This document shows, one piece after another, positions 7,725 to 15,934 of a DNA stretch of 39,957 nucleotides (position 1 is its first letter; each line of letters opens with the position of its first letter). Both the position numbers and the translations under genes were made by a program. The notes under the pieces were generated by a model. It searched no databases, had not been told where the DNA came from, and saw nothing but the letters and a program-made list of their open reading frames with translations. Source of the DNA: Arthrobacter sp. Soil736 (GTDB lineage Bacteria > Actinomycetota > Actinomycetes > Actinomycetales > Micrococcaceae); assembly GCF_001428005.1 (NCBI RefSeq), contig NZ_LMSB01000031.1:1-39957 (forward strand). Reading direction: 5' to 3'.

Positions 7725-10567
7725 CGGCGTTTTCCTCTGGCAAGCAGTAGCGATGAAATAGCGGACGCGGCGGCGAGGGCGACTCCGATGAGGAGCAGGT
7801 GCTGTGGCCAGGCGCTGCCTGTGCGCGCCGTTTGTCCGCCGGCTACGGGCTGTAGTGCCTGGGCCGCGGCTCCGGCAGGCGCCGCCGCCTTGCCGGCCGC
7901 TGGAGCCGCGGCGGGCTCGGCCGCGGCGGCCTCCACCCCGGCGCCCGTGCCGGCGCCCAACGATTGGTCCGGCACGACTCCGCTTGCGGGAAGCACGACG
8001 CCGGCCAGCGGCGATGCGGTCTTCGCACCGGCCAAAGGGATGCCGGCCTTCAGGCTGCCGGCCCTTTGCATGGCCTTGGCAGCTGCGGCCGTCTCGGCTT
8101 TCAGTGCTGCGGTCAGCGGTGCATATCCCGGCGGCAGCATCCCGGAGCGGAACCCCTGTTGCTGGCCGGTGGTGCCGGCGTAGTCGAAGAGCCGGGCGTA
8201 AGTGGCGGCTTCGGCGGGAGTCACGGCGGACGAGTCCACCACCCCGTAGACGGGGACCGTCAGGGGGTAGGCGCCTGCCGCATAGTCCGGGGTGGGGTCC
8301 GGGCCGAGGACTCCCGGCGTCCCGGTGGGCTCGAACGCAGCCGCGGCGGCTGCCAGGCTGGCGTTGTTCGCGGCGACGCACGCCGAGCCGTCGGAGCTGC
8401 ACAGTTCTGCGGTGGGCAGCTGGAACTTCGCGGCGGAGGCGGCGTCGGTGACGGAAATGACGCTGCGGCTGCCAAATCCCTGGCGGGGCACGGATTTGAA
8501 GGCCGGCGGGCTGCAGTCGGCACACCACTCTGTCACGGAGGCCGGCTGGGCCCGCACCGTGTTCTGGGCTGCGGCGGCCATGTCCAGGACGCGCGCATAC
8601 TGGTCGCCGACCGTCAGCGCCGGCTGGTCCACCGTCTTGCCGTCCGCCAGCAAGACCGACGGCTTTTCGGTCCAGTACTGCTGCGGGTAGGGGGCGCTGT
8701 CGGACGGATAGACCGGGGCGGCGTAAGTGAAGGACCCGGGCTTCTTGGTATCGGCGATTTTCTGTTTGGCCACGGCGTCGAGCTGGGCCGCCCGGTCCTC
8801 GCAGGAGGCGTACGTGCGCATGGAGTAGAAGGGGTTGATGACCATCCCGGATGCGTCCGGGCAGCCTTCGAGGAACGCCCGGGCGCTCTGGTTGTTCAGG
8901 AGCCAGTCCCACACTGCGGCGGCGGCGTCCGACCTGAGGCCCTCGACGACCGGCGGGGCAATGTTGGCGGCGGAGCCCAGTCCCTTGGGGTTCAGGGCCA
9001 GGAACTCGGGATCCTGCTGCAGGCTGTAAGTCATGGGCTGCCCATAGCGGGTGCTTCCCGGGTGCGCGAACGGCGCGTCTTCGGCTGACGCCGGGGCCGT
9101 GTGCAGGACGTAGCTTTGGGTCAGCATCTTGGCGACGAGGCGGGCGTTGAGCCTGAGGTTCCGCACCAGCGAACCGTTGCGGGCCCTGTCCGCTTCGAAC
9201 TCGGCCTGGTTGGCGTAGCCGCAGTCGGCAGCGGTGTACTGGGTGAAGCGGCGGGTGCAGACGTTATCGATGGTGATGGCCACCACCACGCCGCTGATCG
9301 CGGCGGGGGCGTAGACCAGGCCTTTCCGGCCTGCGACCGGCCGGGTGGTGAAGGCGAGGGACTTTCCGGCACCCAGCTGGGAGCGGGCCTGCCTGTCGGA
9401 CATCGGGGTGAAACCCAGCGTGAAGTTCTTCTGGGCGCACATGCCCGGAATCCACGACTTCATGGCGGCTGCCAGGGATTCGGAGCCGAAGCTCAGCGTG
9501 GCAGCCTGGTCCGAAGGGCACACCGCAGCCGAGTCCTGGAACTGGAGCGGAACCTGGACGCGGGTGGCCCACAGGCTTGGGGAGAGCGGGCCCGCATTCA
9601 GGATGCTGTCGATGACCTCGGTCCGCGGAACGGCAACCAGCCAGCATTTGCTGACGCTGGGCGCGTCAGGCCGGAATCCGCACCCCAGCCCGGAGGCTTC
9701 GGAGCCGGTTTGGATTTCAAAGGTGCGCGACCCGCCGGCCGACACTTTGCCCGATCCGGTGTCGGCCGAGAGGAAGTTGGATTGCTCGTTGGTCGATGTC
9801 CTGCTGAAGAACGGGTTCCGGTACTCGCTGAGGTTGAAGCCGTCCGTGATGCGGGTGTTCTGGCCGTTGACGGCGACGAACGGCGCGGGCAGATTCATGG
9901 ACGGCGAGGCCTTGTCGGCCTGCTCCCAGTCTCCGCCGTGCACCAGCGGGTCGTTGAGGAGGGCGCGCTGGTGTGCCGGGTTGGAAATGTCCCCGTCGGG
10001 TCCCGTGGCGCCGAACTGGCAGGTTGCCGGGTCCGGAGCGGATGCTTTCGGATCGGGCTTGCCGTCCGAACCCATGGCGCCCCAGCATTGGAACACCTGA
10101 AGATAGGTTGAGGTCTTTCCGTTGCTTCCCGCCACGGCCTTCGCTCCGGAGAAGGAGACGGTCACGGCCTGGTTCTGCAGGTTGCGGGTCTGGGACACGG
10201 TGACGGCCAGGCCGCCGAGTCCGTTGTCCGCCCCGAAGGTGGATTCGGCTTCGCGCCGGAGCCGGGTGCTGACATCGGCGTAGGTCTTGCCGTCCGTGTG
10301 GGGCAGCGGCTGCCCGGCACCGCGGGGAACCACGCTGTCTCCGGAGTTGCCGCTGTTGTCCCAGTTGACCGTGACAGCGGAGTCGCTGGCCATGCTTCCC
10401 TGGGAACCCCAGTCCGAACCGGGAACGGCGTCTGCCGAGGCCGGGGCCGCAGGCACCAGGAGGGTCGCAGCCGTCACGGCCGCAGCCACGGCGGCGAACG
10501 CCGCCACGCGCCGGCGGACGCCGGCCAAGCGGGCGAGAGGGCGCACGCGTGTGCTGGGAAGAGTCAT
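7721..10567 (-). CDS. Large secreted, C-terminally anchored PstS-like binding protein
   Basis: A 948-residue exported protein that opens the pst operon. It has a signal peptide (residues 1 to about 46, ending PASADA), a long extracellular part with several Cys, a low-complexity Ala/Pro/Gly linker at about 855-910, and a C-terminal membrane helix (HLLLIGVALAAASAISSLLL) followed by RGKRR. The C-terminal third (TVPVYGVVDSS, YARLFDYAGTTGQQQG, MLPPGYAPLT) resembles the end of PBP-like PstS domains. The N-terminal 500 residues are not recognised beyond that. It is about 2.5 times the length of a normal PstS, so it may carry two binding-protein-like regions or an extra surface domain. It overlaps pstC by ATGA. 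It is placed under a PHO-box promoter about 170 bp upstream. Function as a phosphate or phospho-ester receptor is inferred. Confidence 0.8.
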   Translation of the reverse strand: MTLPSTRVRPLARLAGVRRRVAAFAAVAAAVTAATLLVPAAPASADAVPGSDWGSQGSMASDSAVTVNWDNSGNSGDSVVPRGAGQPLPHTDGKTYADVSTRLRREAESTFGADNGLGGLAVTVSQTRNLQNQAVTVSFSGAKAVAGSNGKTSTYLQVFQCWGAMGSDGKPDPKASAPDPATCQFGATGPDGDISNPAHQRALLNDPLVHGGDWEQADKASPSMNLPAPFVAVNGQNTRITDGFNLSEYRNPFFSRTSTNEQSNFLSADTGSGKVSAGGSRTFEIQTGSEASGLGCGFRPDAPSVSKCWLVAVPRTEVIDSILNAGPLSPSLWATRVQVPLQFQDSAAVCPSDQAATLSFGSESLAAAMKSWIPGMCAQKNFTLGFTPMSDRQARSQLGAGKSLAFTTRPVAGRKGLVYAPAAISGVVVAITIDNVCTRRFTQYTAADCGYANQAEFEADRARNGSLVRNLRLNARLVAKMLTQSYVLHTAPASAEDAPFAHPGSTRYGQPMTYSLQQDPEFLALNPKGLGSAANIAPPVVEGLRSDAAAAVWDWLLNNQSARAFLEGCPDASGMVINPFYSMRTYASCEDRAAQLDAVAKQKIADTKKPGSFTYAAPVYPSDSAPYPQQYWTEKPSVLLADGKTVDQPALTVGDQYARVLDMAAAAQNTVRAQPASVTEWCADCSPPAFKSVPRQGFGSRSVISVTDAASAAKFQLPTAELCSSDGSACVAANNASLAAAAAAFEPTGTPGVLGPDPTPDYAAGAYPLTVPVYGVVDSSAVTPAEAATYARLFDYAGTTGQQQGFRSGMLPPGYAPLTAALKAETAAAAKAMQRAGSLKAGIPLAGAKTASPLAGVVLPASGVVPDQSLGAGTGAGVEAAAAEPAAAPAAGKAAAPAGAAAQALQPVAGGQTARTGSAWPQHLLLIGVALAAASAISSLLLARGKRR

Positions 10568-10738
10568 CAGGGGTTCTGTCTTTCAGTGCTGCCGGAATGC
10601 TGGCCGGGCCGGGCTGATTCAGGGGTGCGGCGGTACCGCATTCCGGCGTGTGACCGCGGCCGGGCGGAGTCAGGCCGGCGTGCCCCTCTGGGCATTTCAG
10701 CAATTATGGGTACAGCGCTGCCGGTGGCAGCTATCCGA

Positions 10739-10779
10739 ATGCTAAGGAATGGGAGCGTCCGCATGAACAATGGGTAAAC
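10739..10779 (-). promoter_or_regulatory. PHO-box promoter of the pst operon
   Basis: On the minus strand, two 11-bp direct repeats, GTTTACCCATT and GTTCATGCGGA, lie at 10779-10758. They match the actinobacterial PhoP/RegX3 box built on GTTCAYC. The second GTTCAT is followed after 18 bp by TAGCAT (10744-10739), a plausible -10, so the box covers the -35 region as expected for activation. The next gene starts about 170 bp downstream. Confidence 0.6.
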
Positions 10780-10786
10780 CTGCTGA

Positions 10787-10809
10787 GGCGGACCGGATAC
10801 CGGCCCGCC
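10787..10809 (-). terminator. Hairpin terminator after the Ig-like surface gene
   Basis: Ten-base-pair stem (GGCGGGCCGG, loop TAT, CCGGTCCGCC on the minus strand, with one G-U pair). It sits 18 bp after the stop at 10828 and just before the pst PHO box. There is no U-run, as is common in actinobacteria. It separates the pstS/Ig-like unit from the pstCAB operon. Confidence 0.5.
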
Positions 10810-10827
10810 CCAACATTCACGGAGTAG

Positions 10828-12228
10828 TTACCGGATGACCCGGTATGCCGAAGTGGCGGTCGCGGTGAGGTATCCGGAGCGGATGAACTGAACGCGCAGG
10901 CGGAGCTGCTTGCCCCGGTCCATGGCGGTCAGCCTGTAGCTGGCGCCGGTGGCGCGGTAAATCGGAACTCCGTTGCGCAGCCACTGGTAGGCAATGGCGG
11001 CCGGTGCCGGGGAGGGCAGCCTGACGGCGGCCCTCACGGTGTAGCCAACTGCCGTGGTCCCGCTGAAGCCCGGGGCCGTCACCGAGGTGAACACGGCCTT
11101 GGGCACCACGGCCGTGGAATCACGGTACGTGGCCAGGTAGCCGGTCCGGTAGAAGGAGACCCGGGAGCGGATCTGCTTGCCGCGGTCCAGTGCGGTCAGC
11201 TTGTACGTGGCAGCTGTTGCGCCGCTGATGATCACACCGTTGCGCAGCCACCGGTAGGTGATGGCAGTGGGCCGGGGCGAGGGCCAGGTAAAGGTGGACT
11301 TGAGGACGTAGCCGGTGGCCGCTGTCCCGGAAAGCTTGGGCGCAACCAGGCCGCTGAACAGTGCCTGGACCGTCATGGCCGCGGAGACCTTCTCGGCGGT
11401 GTCGTACTCGGCCTTGGTGTGGCGCACGCGGACGCTGATCTTCTGGCCCTGGTCGGCAGCGACCTGCTTGTAGGCGCTTGCCGTGGCGCCGCCAATGGGC
11501 GATCCGTTGCGCAGCCACTGGAAGGTGGTGGCGTCCGGCGCCGGGACGGGCGCGGCGGTCTTGGCAGTCAGGGTGTAGCCCACTGCTGCGGTTCCGCTGA
11601 TGGTGGGCGTGGCCACCGAGCTGAAGGTCCCTTGCGCCGCGCTGATGGTCCACTGGCCTGCGGCGTCCGTGGTGAGCGTCGCCCATGCTGCTACCGGCTT
11701 TCCGCTGACTGCGTTCACGGTGGCGGTGGCAAAGTCGGCGGACTGCTGCGTGCAGACGTAGCCGATGCTGTACGGATGGTTGGGCTTTACCGTTGCGGCC
11801 ATGTCCGCAACGGCAGCGTTGCTGCTGTCCCGGAATCCGTTCTCCAGGGTGCTGGACGCCGCGAGGTTGCCGTTGGCGTCCAGCGACATCTGGAACAGGG
11901 CGTCCTGGGTGAAGGAGTACAGCGATTCGACGCGCACGTCGGATCCGGTAACTGCCGGGGTTTCCGCGCCACGGTCGGAGAGGAACACCACGGCGCCGGA
12001 CAATTCGTCGGTGACGGGGCAGACCAGGTCGGTGGTGAGGGCCGTTGCGGCAAGGTCTGCCGCCGCCCACGTGCCGGCGGACTTGCTGGAGCTAACCGTG
12101 CCGGACGAGCCCGCAGGTACGACTGCGTGGGCCGGGATAATGCTGCCGGTGAGGAGCAGCACGCCTCCCACGACGGCGGAGGCAGCCTGCATGCCCCGGC
12201 GGGATGATGTGTTACCTAGGATGGCCAT
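10828..12228 (-). CDS. Secreted surface protein with three Ig-like repeats
   Basis: A 466-residue exported protein. It has a signal peptide to about residue 35 (IIPAHA) and a unique domain at about 36-205. Three repeats of about 88 residues follow, each built as SGTAAVGYTL ... YQWLRNGxxI ... GATAxxYxLTxxDxGKxIxxRV ... GY. Such modules are common in secreted Arthrobacter proteins and are taken to be Ig-like adhesion or spacer domains. There is no C-terminal anchor. The start ATG is preceded by AGAGAAGG. The gene follows the secreted PstS by 101 bp and is probably co-transcribed with it, so it may be made under phosphate limitation. The ligand is unknown. Confidence 0.75.
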   Translation of the reverse strand: MAILGNTSSRRGMQAASAVVGGVLLLTGSIIPAHAVVPAGSSGTVSSSKSAGTWAAADLAATALTTDLVCPVTDELSGAVVFLSDRGAETPAVTGSDVRVESLYSFTQDALFQMSLDANGNLAASSTLENGFRDSSNAAVADMAATVKPNHPYSIGYVCTQQSADFATATVNAVSGKPVAAWATLTTDAAGQWTISAAQGTFSSVATPTISGTAAVGYTLTAKTAAPVPAPDATTFQWLRNGSPIGGATASAYKQVAADQGQKISVRVRHTKAEYDTAEKVSAAMTVQALFSGLVAPKLSGTAATGYVLKSTFTWPSPRPTAITYRWLRNGVIISGATAATYKLTALDRGKQIRSRVSFYRTGYLATYRDSTAVVPKAVFTSVTAPGFSGTTAVGYTVRAAVRLPSPAPAAIAYQWLRNGVPIYRATGASYRLTAMDRGKQLRLRVQFIRSGYLTATATSAYRVIR

Positions 12229-12329
12229 GAGCCTTCTCTTTCATGAATGTTCGCCAAGGCGATGAAGTGGTTGCTGAGTACGGGCCCTGCTGGGTGGGAC
12301 TGCAGGCACTGCGGCCTGCCGGGCTGCTG

Positions 12330-13445
12330 CTAGTTCGTGTAGCCGGAGGGCTTTCCCTTGGTCCAGTCGCCGGCGTACTCGATGTTCTTGAAGCCGAACC
12401 TGCTGATGATGCTCTTGCTGGCGGTGGTCTTGAGCAGCGAAGTGACGGTGTTGCGGAGGATGGCGTCCCGTCCGGTGGTTGACGTCTGGATGGCGGTCGG
12501 AACCACGTTGAATGTGTCGCGGGCAAAGGTTCCGACGGCGGAGGCGGGTACCAGCGCCGGGTTGCCGAAGAGCGTTCCCGGCTTCAGGGACGTGCCGGTG
12601 CTTGCCGGGTCGACGGCCTTCAGGCCGTCGACGTCGGCCAGGTGCTGGCCGGCGGCGGTGGTGTTTGAGGTGGCGCCGTTCTTCTGGGCGATCCACTGGG
12701 CGGCGGAGAAGGGAATGATGTCGCCCTCGCCGACCAGGGCGGCGCCGTTGTTCTCGGCGGACGTCTGGTTGCCCGCCGGGATGCACGAGGTGCTGACCGT
12801 GATGCCGGCGGCCTTCAGGAAGAACGACCGCGTGCCGGAGCTGGCCTGGGGCAGTTTGGGCGTGAGGGTGATGCCGTTGATCACCGGCTTGCCGGCAGCG
12901 TCGATGGTGACGCCGGCGCCCGCGGTGCAGGTGAAGATGTTCTTGATCTGCTCGGTGGTCAGGTCAAGCGGTGTGGTGCCGGCCGAATCGAGGTAGGCCA
13001 CGGAGACGGCGTCCCTGGCGAACGGCAGGAACGTCAGGTCGTTTCCGGCGACGGAAGGCGAGGACGAGGAGCGGGCGATTGCGATGTCCTCGGGAGCGAG
13101 GGTGAAGGCATTGCCTGCGGAGTCTTTGTAGACGTGGTTGGCTGCGTTGTGGGCAGCGCTCAGGGCCTTCACGCCGGCGCCGGAGCCCGCCGGCCGGGAC
13201 AGCTGCTTGCCGGTTTCCAGGGTGATGGTGGCGGGCTCGCCAAAGGCGTCGTAGGATGCGACGGCCTTGAGCGGTCCGGCGTTGGTGAGCCCGTTCCAGA
13301 CGTCCTGCGTGGTGTCGGAGCCAACAGCGGCGTAGGGGCGCCCGGCGGTCGCCGGGTTGGCGGAGGCAAGCGTGACGCCTGCAAGCCCAAGAACCAGCAC
13401 GGAGGCGCTGATGACCCCGGCTTTCTTGAAGGACTTTGATTTCAT
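12330..13445 (-). CDS. pstS: Secreted phosphate-binding protein (PstS-like)
   Basis: A 371-residue exported binding protein. It has a signal peptide (residues 1 to about 34), then YAAVGSDTTQDVWNGL at the start of the mature protein. Further PBP-type features are RPAGSGAGVKAL, AIARSSSSPSV, LTTEQIKNIFTC and QASSGTRSFFLKAAGI. The order and spacing fit the PstS-like PBP domain family. No lipobox or membrane anchor is seen, so it is probably released or held in the wall space. It lies first in its own unit, ahead of the Ig-like protein, with a possible PHO-type promoter 170 to 200 bp upstream. It is the third PstS-like protein in the window. GGGGA upstream of the ATG is a reasonable ribosome site. 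Confidence 0.85.
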   Translation of the reverse strand: MKSKSFKKAGVISASVLVLGLAGVTLASANPATAGRPYAAVGSDTTQDVWNGLTNAGPLKAVASYDAFGEPATITLETGKQLSRPAGSGAGVKALSAAHNAANHVYKDSAGNAFTLAPEDIAIARSSSSPSVAGNDLTFLPFARDAVSVAYLDSAGTTPLDLTTEQIKNIFTCTAGAGVTIDAAGKPVINGITLTPKLPQASSGTRSFFLKAAGITVSTSCIPAGNQTSAENNGAALVGEGDIIPFSAAQWIAQKNGATSNTTAAGQHLADVDGLKAVDPASTGTSLKPGTLFGNPALVPASAVGTFARDTFNVVPTAIQTSTTGRDAILRNTVTSLLKTTASKSIISRFGFKNIEYAGDWTKGKPSGYTN

Positions 13446-13611
13446 GGTGTTTCCCCAGTCTCGGAAGTTCAGTGATGGCGTGGCGGCCGCGGACGTCCGC
13501 TGGTGCCTCTGAGTCAGCGGCGGGCCGGTCTGCCCGTTGTCGGCGCATCGTCCTGCGCGAGTGCGGCCAGAGAAAATTCTGCGGCAGCCGCTCCCGGGGT
13601 TACGAAGCCGG

Positions 13612-13641
13612 AGACTAAGAAACGGAGGTCATTAGGTGAAC
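13612..13641 (-). promoter_or_regulatory. Possible PHO-type promoter of the secreted pstS
   Basis: On the minus strand GTTCACC (13641-13635) is followed, 18 bp after GTTCAC, by TAGTCT (13617-13612). This is the same geometry as the pst operon promoter. The partner repeat 11 bp upstream is not conserved, so this is a half box at best. A small hairpin (CTTGCCG, AG, CGGCAAG) lies immediately upstream at 13643-13658. Confidence 0.35.
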
Positions 13642-13663
13642 ACTTGCCGAGCGGCAAGAGAAG

Positions 13664-14275
13664 TTACGGGGAATCCTGCCCGAGGACCTTTTCCAGCTCC
13701 TGGTCCAGGGGGCCAAGTACACCGGCGAGATGCCGCAGCCCGTGGCGAGCTGCCGTTGCCAGGATCTTCGCTCCGCCCAGGGCCTGCAGTGCGGTTGCGG
13801 CGGACCGGTCCCGGTCACGCGCTGTACGGTGCCATGCGGCGGCGAGCAGGACGGGACACTTGCCGAAGGAGGCGTACCAGCCATATTCGCCGCTTCCGGC
13901 CCGGCGGATGAACGTGACCGTCAGAAGCGGCGCGGCGTCACGGACGAGCTGGGCGTGCGCGGCAGCCTCCGCATAGTCCGCGTACATCCCGGCCCCGCGC
14001 GCGATTTCACGGTTGTTGGCCGATATCAGACGCCACACCGTGAACGCTTGGTTGAACGGGTTGGGCTTTGCGGCGGGCCGACTGGCTATAGGGATCAGCG
14101 GAGCCGGCAAAGTCGACGCATCCGTGCGGCCCCTCCGCGCCAGATCCGGGACCGGCGACGCGTAGTCCGGTTCGACGGGCGAATCAAGGATCTCCGCCTC
14201 GCGTTCCTGCCAGCGAGCCACGGCAGGAACCCGCTGGGTAATGAATGAGGTAAAAGCTATCCGTTCGTTTGGCAC
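13664..14275 (-). CDS. Conserved protein of unknown function, paralogue of the 14703 gene
   Basis: A 203-residue protein with no signal peptide or membrane helix. I chose the GTG at 14275 because VPNERIAFTSF then aligns exactly with the start of the divergent paralogue (MPNERVAFASF) and GGGAG lies just upstream. The two proteins share FTVWRLISANNREIARG, a D-Y-A-x-AAAHA segment, GWYAS and a C-terminal block with AWHRTARDRDRS and TALQALGGAKILA. The WRL-x-AN-xx-EIA pattern recalls the DUF1508/YegP fold, which is a guess. The gene reads away from its paralogue and towards pstS. Confidence 0.7.
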   Translation of the reverse strand: MPNERIAFTSFITQRVPAVARWQEREAEILDSPVEPDYASPVPDLARRGRTDASTLPAPLIPIASRPAAKPNPFNQAFTVWRLISANNREIARGAGMYADYAEAAAHAQLVRDAAPLLTVTFIRRAGSGEYGWYASFGKCPVLLAAAWHRTARDRDRSAATALQALGGAKILATAARHGLRHLAGVLGPLDQELEKVLGQDSP

Positions 14276-14489
14276 TGGCGGTCTCCCGTTCACAAGGGCC
14301 GCCTCGAATAGGTGCGCCCCCACGGCCTCGTCAAGGATGGAGTCGAAGGGTGAATTGCGTCTTTCAGATTCCCAACGGACGCCGAATTTTGGAAAAATTC
14401 CTCGTCACGCCGGTAATTACACCGCACCGGCGGCGGCTGACTTTCGCAGGCCCCGGAGTCACCGGCCGGGTGCCAGATCGCCCCGCCTT

Positions 14490-14534
14490 GGATAAGTTAT
14501 CCCGCTGTTAGGCAGACCTTGAGCGAATCTTGAG
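14490..14534. promoter_or_regulatory. Candidate operator region between divergent paralogues
   Basis: GGATAAGTTATCC at 14490-14502 is a perfect 13-bp palindrome. CTTGAG occurs twice exactly 11 bp apart (14518-14523 and 14529-14534), the spacing used by OmpR/PhoB-type regulators, although the core differs from the PHO box. Both lie between the two oppositely oriented paralogues and could control one or both. No convincing -10/-35 pair was found. Confidence 0.3.
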
Positions 14535-14600
14535 AGGCCGCCTGTATTCCTGAGGCATGCCGCACCACGACCGATACGAAAAATCGCTCTCGTCCCGCCG

Positions 14601-14681
14601 ATGGTGGATGTACGTCCAGTACGTCTGACCCTGCTGGCTGTCAGTACCGGCGTTGTTGTCGTACTGGCACTAACGAAATAG
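14601..14681 (+). CDS. Possible 26-residue membrane peptide
   Basis: The open frame MVDVRPVRLTLL followed by a hydrophobic run (AVSTGVVVVLALTK) ends 21 bp before the GTG of the 14703 gene. A single predicted membrane helix of about 18 residues fills most of it. An overlapping frame at 14557-14628 encodes a 23-residue peptide ending RRWWMYVQYV. Neither has a good ribosome site. Either could be a leader peptide or simply chance. I mark this one because of its clean helix and its position. Confidence 0.25.
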   Translation: MVDVRPVRLTLLAVSTGVVVVLALTK

Positions 14682-14702
14682 AGAGCTGAGACGAGACAAC
14701 AA

Positions 14703-15299
14703 GTGCCTAACGAACGTGTAGCTTTCGCATCATTCATGAATCAGGGGATGCCGGCGGTCGCGCGTTGGCGGGAGCGTGAAGCAGAGGTGCTGGCCTCAGG
14801 CCCGCAGCTTGACTACATTTCACCGCTGTTGGTGGTCGCCAGCCGCGTCCGGTCTGCCGTCCATTCTTTCCCGTCGGCCTCGGCGGTATCCTTCGGGAAC
14901 CCTGGCGTTGCCAAGCCCCCCAATTTCCAGGAAATCCTCACCGTTTGGCGCCTCATTTCGGGCAACCAAAGGGAACTCGCACGGGGAGTAGGCATCTTCA
15001 CCGACTATGCGCGGGCCGCAGCCCACGCCGGGTCGATCCGCGACGCAGCCCCCCGGCTCAGCATCACCCTCGTGAAACATCCGGGCACCCGCAGCCTTGG
15101 CTGGTACGCCTCCATTGGATCGCGCCCCGTGATGATGACTCCGGCGTGGCACCGCACCGCACGCGATCGCGACCGCTCAGTGGCCACCGCACTGCAGGCG
15201 CTGGGTGGGGCAAAAATACTTGCCGCCGCCGCCCAGCACGGCCATCGGCACCTGAGCGAGTCCGTTCCCACTGATGTCCTGACCGGTCAGCTTCTGTAG
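14703..15299 (+). CDS. Conserved protein of unknown function, paralogue of the 14275 gene
   Basis: A 198-residue soluble protein with a GTG start (MPNERVAFASFMNQG). It shares WRLISGNQRELARG, a D-Y-A-x-AAAHA segment, GWYASIG and the block AWHRTARDRDRSVATALQAL with the minus-strand protein that starts at 14275. The identical decapeptide AWHRTARDRD and the TALQALGGAKILA block imply a recent shared origin, while residues 35-75 have diverged. A YegP/DUF1508-like fold is possible but unproven. A small hairpin (GCCGGG, CAT, CCCGGC at 15302-15316) follows the stop. Confidence 0.7.
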   Translation: MPNERVAFASFMNQGMPAVARWREREAEVLASGPQLDYISPLLVVASRVRSAVHSFPSASAVSFGNPGVAKPPNFQEILTVWRLISGNQRELARGVGIFTDYARAAAHAGSIRDAAPRLSITLVKHPGTRSLGWYASIGSRPVMMTPAWHRTARDRDRSVATALQALGGAKILAAAAQHGHRHLSESVPTDVLTGQLL

Positions 15300-15301
15300 C
15301 C

Positions 15302-15316
15302 GCCGGGCATCCCGGC
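15302..15316 (+). terminator. Short hairpin after the 14703 gene
   Basis: A 6-bp stem (GCCGGG/CCCGGC) with loop CAT lies 2 bp after the stop. CATCCCGG is then repeated. There is no U-run. It lies between two convergent genes, so it may end transcription in either direction. Confidence 0.3.
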
Positions 15317-15376
15317 ATCCCGGCATGGGCCCCTGACCTTGGGCAGCGGCGAGTTCACCGGCGCCCGTCACTGGTG

Positions 15377-15916
15377 CTACTCGTTGACAAGGACGGGGAC
15401 GCCCACTGCCGCTGAGACGGCCTTGCCGTGGTACTTGGCAGGAACCGCGATGCTGAACTTCTCGCGCTCTTCGGGCGGCCCGGCGTGGTTGTGGCTTTCG
15501 CTTCCGAGGTGGTGGACGAAGCGGGCGGTGCCCAAGAGAGCGCCGTCGTGGTCGTAGAAGCCTGCCAGCACCTGAAGCTCGAGGACATCGCTGACGTCGC
15601 TGGTGACGCGGACTGCGCCGGTCGCGGCTGAACCGTTGAAGGCAAGGTTTTCCAGGACGAGCCTGTCATCGAAGGGTCCTGCGACCTGAGTTGCCTGGCC
15701 CTTGGGCGGCTTGACTGTGTGGAGTGCGGGGAGGTCCGGCTCCCCGGCTGCCGGAACCAGCCCCGGGAATGACGTCCGGGCGGCGGCAGCCATGGGGGTG
15801 GCCTCGGCTGCCGACGCGGACGGTCCGACCGGGGTCCGGAGGGTGAACGCGGCCACTGCCAGAAGGGCTGCGGCGAGGAGTCCGGCGAGGAGGAGAAGTC
15901 GGCGTTTGCGGTTCAT
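15377..15916 (-). CDS. Secreted protein of unknown function downstream of alkaline phosphatase
   Basis: A 179-residue protein. It has a basic N-terminus (MNRKRR), a hydrophobic signal or anchor segment at about 7-27, then an exported domain with HTVKPPKGQATQVAGPFDDR, VLELQVLAGFYDHDGALLG and HHLGSESHNHAGPPEE. Several His cluster in the last motif, which might bind metal. No family is recognised. The gene follows phoA by 68 bp with a strong 18-bp hairpin between them, so it is probably part of the same unit but expressed at a different level. Co-regulation by phosphate is inferred from position. Confidence 0.6.
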   Translation of the reverse strand: MNRKRRLLLLAGLLAAALLAVAAFTLRTPVGPSASAAEATPMAAAARTSFPGLVPAAGEPDLPALHTVKPPKGQATQVAGPFDDRLVLENLAFNGSAATGAVRVTSDVSDVLELQVLAGFYDHDGALLGTARFVHHLGSESHNHAGPPEEREKFSIAVPAKYHGKAVSAAVGVPVLVNE

Positions 15917-15934
15917 GGTTTTCTTCCGGGTGTA

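Noticed and set aside
5796..8183. 795-codon plus-strand open frame over pstA/pstC
   Set aside because: His/Gly/Arg-rich translation without family features; it is the antisense shadow of pstA, pstC and part of the 948-residue gene.
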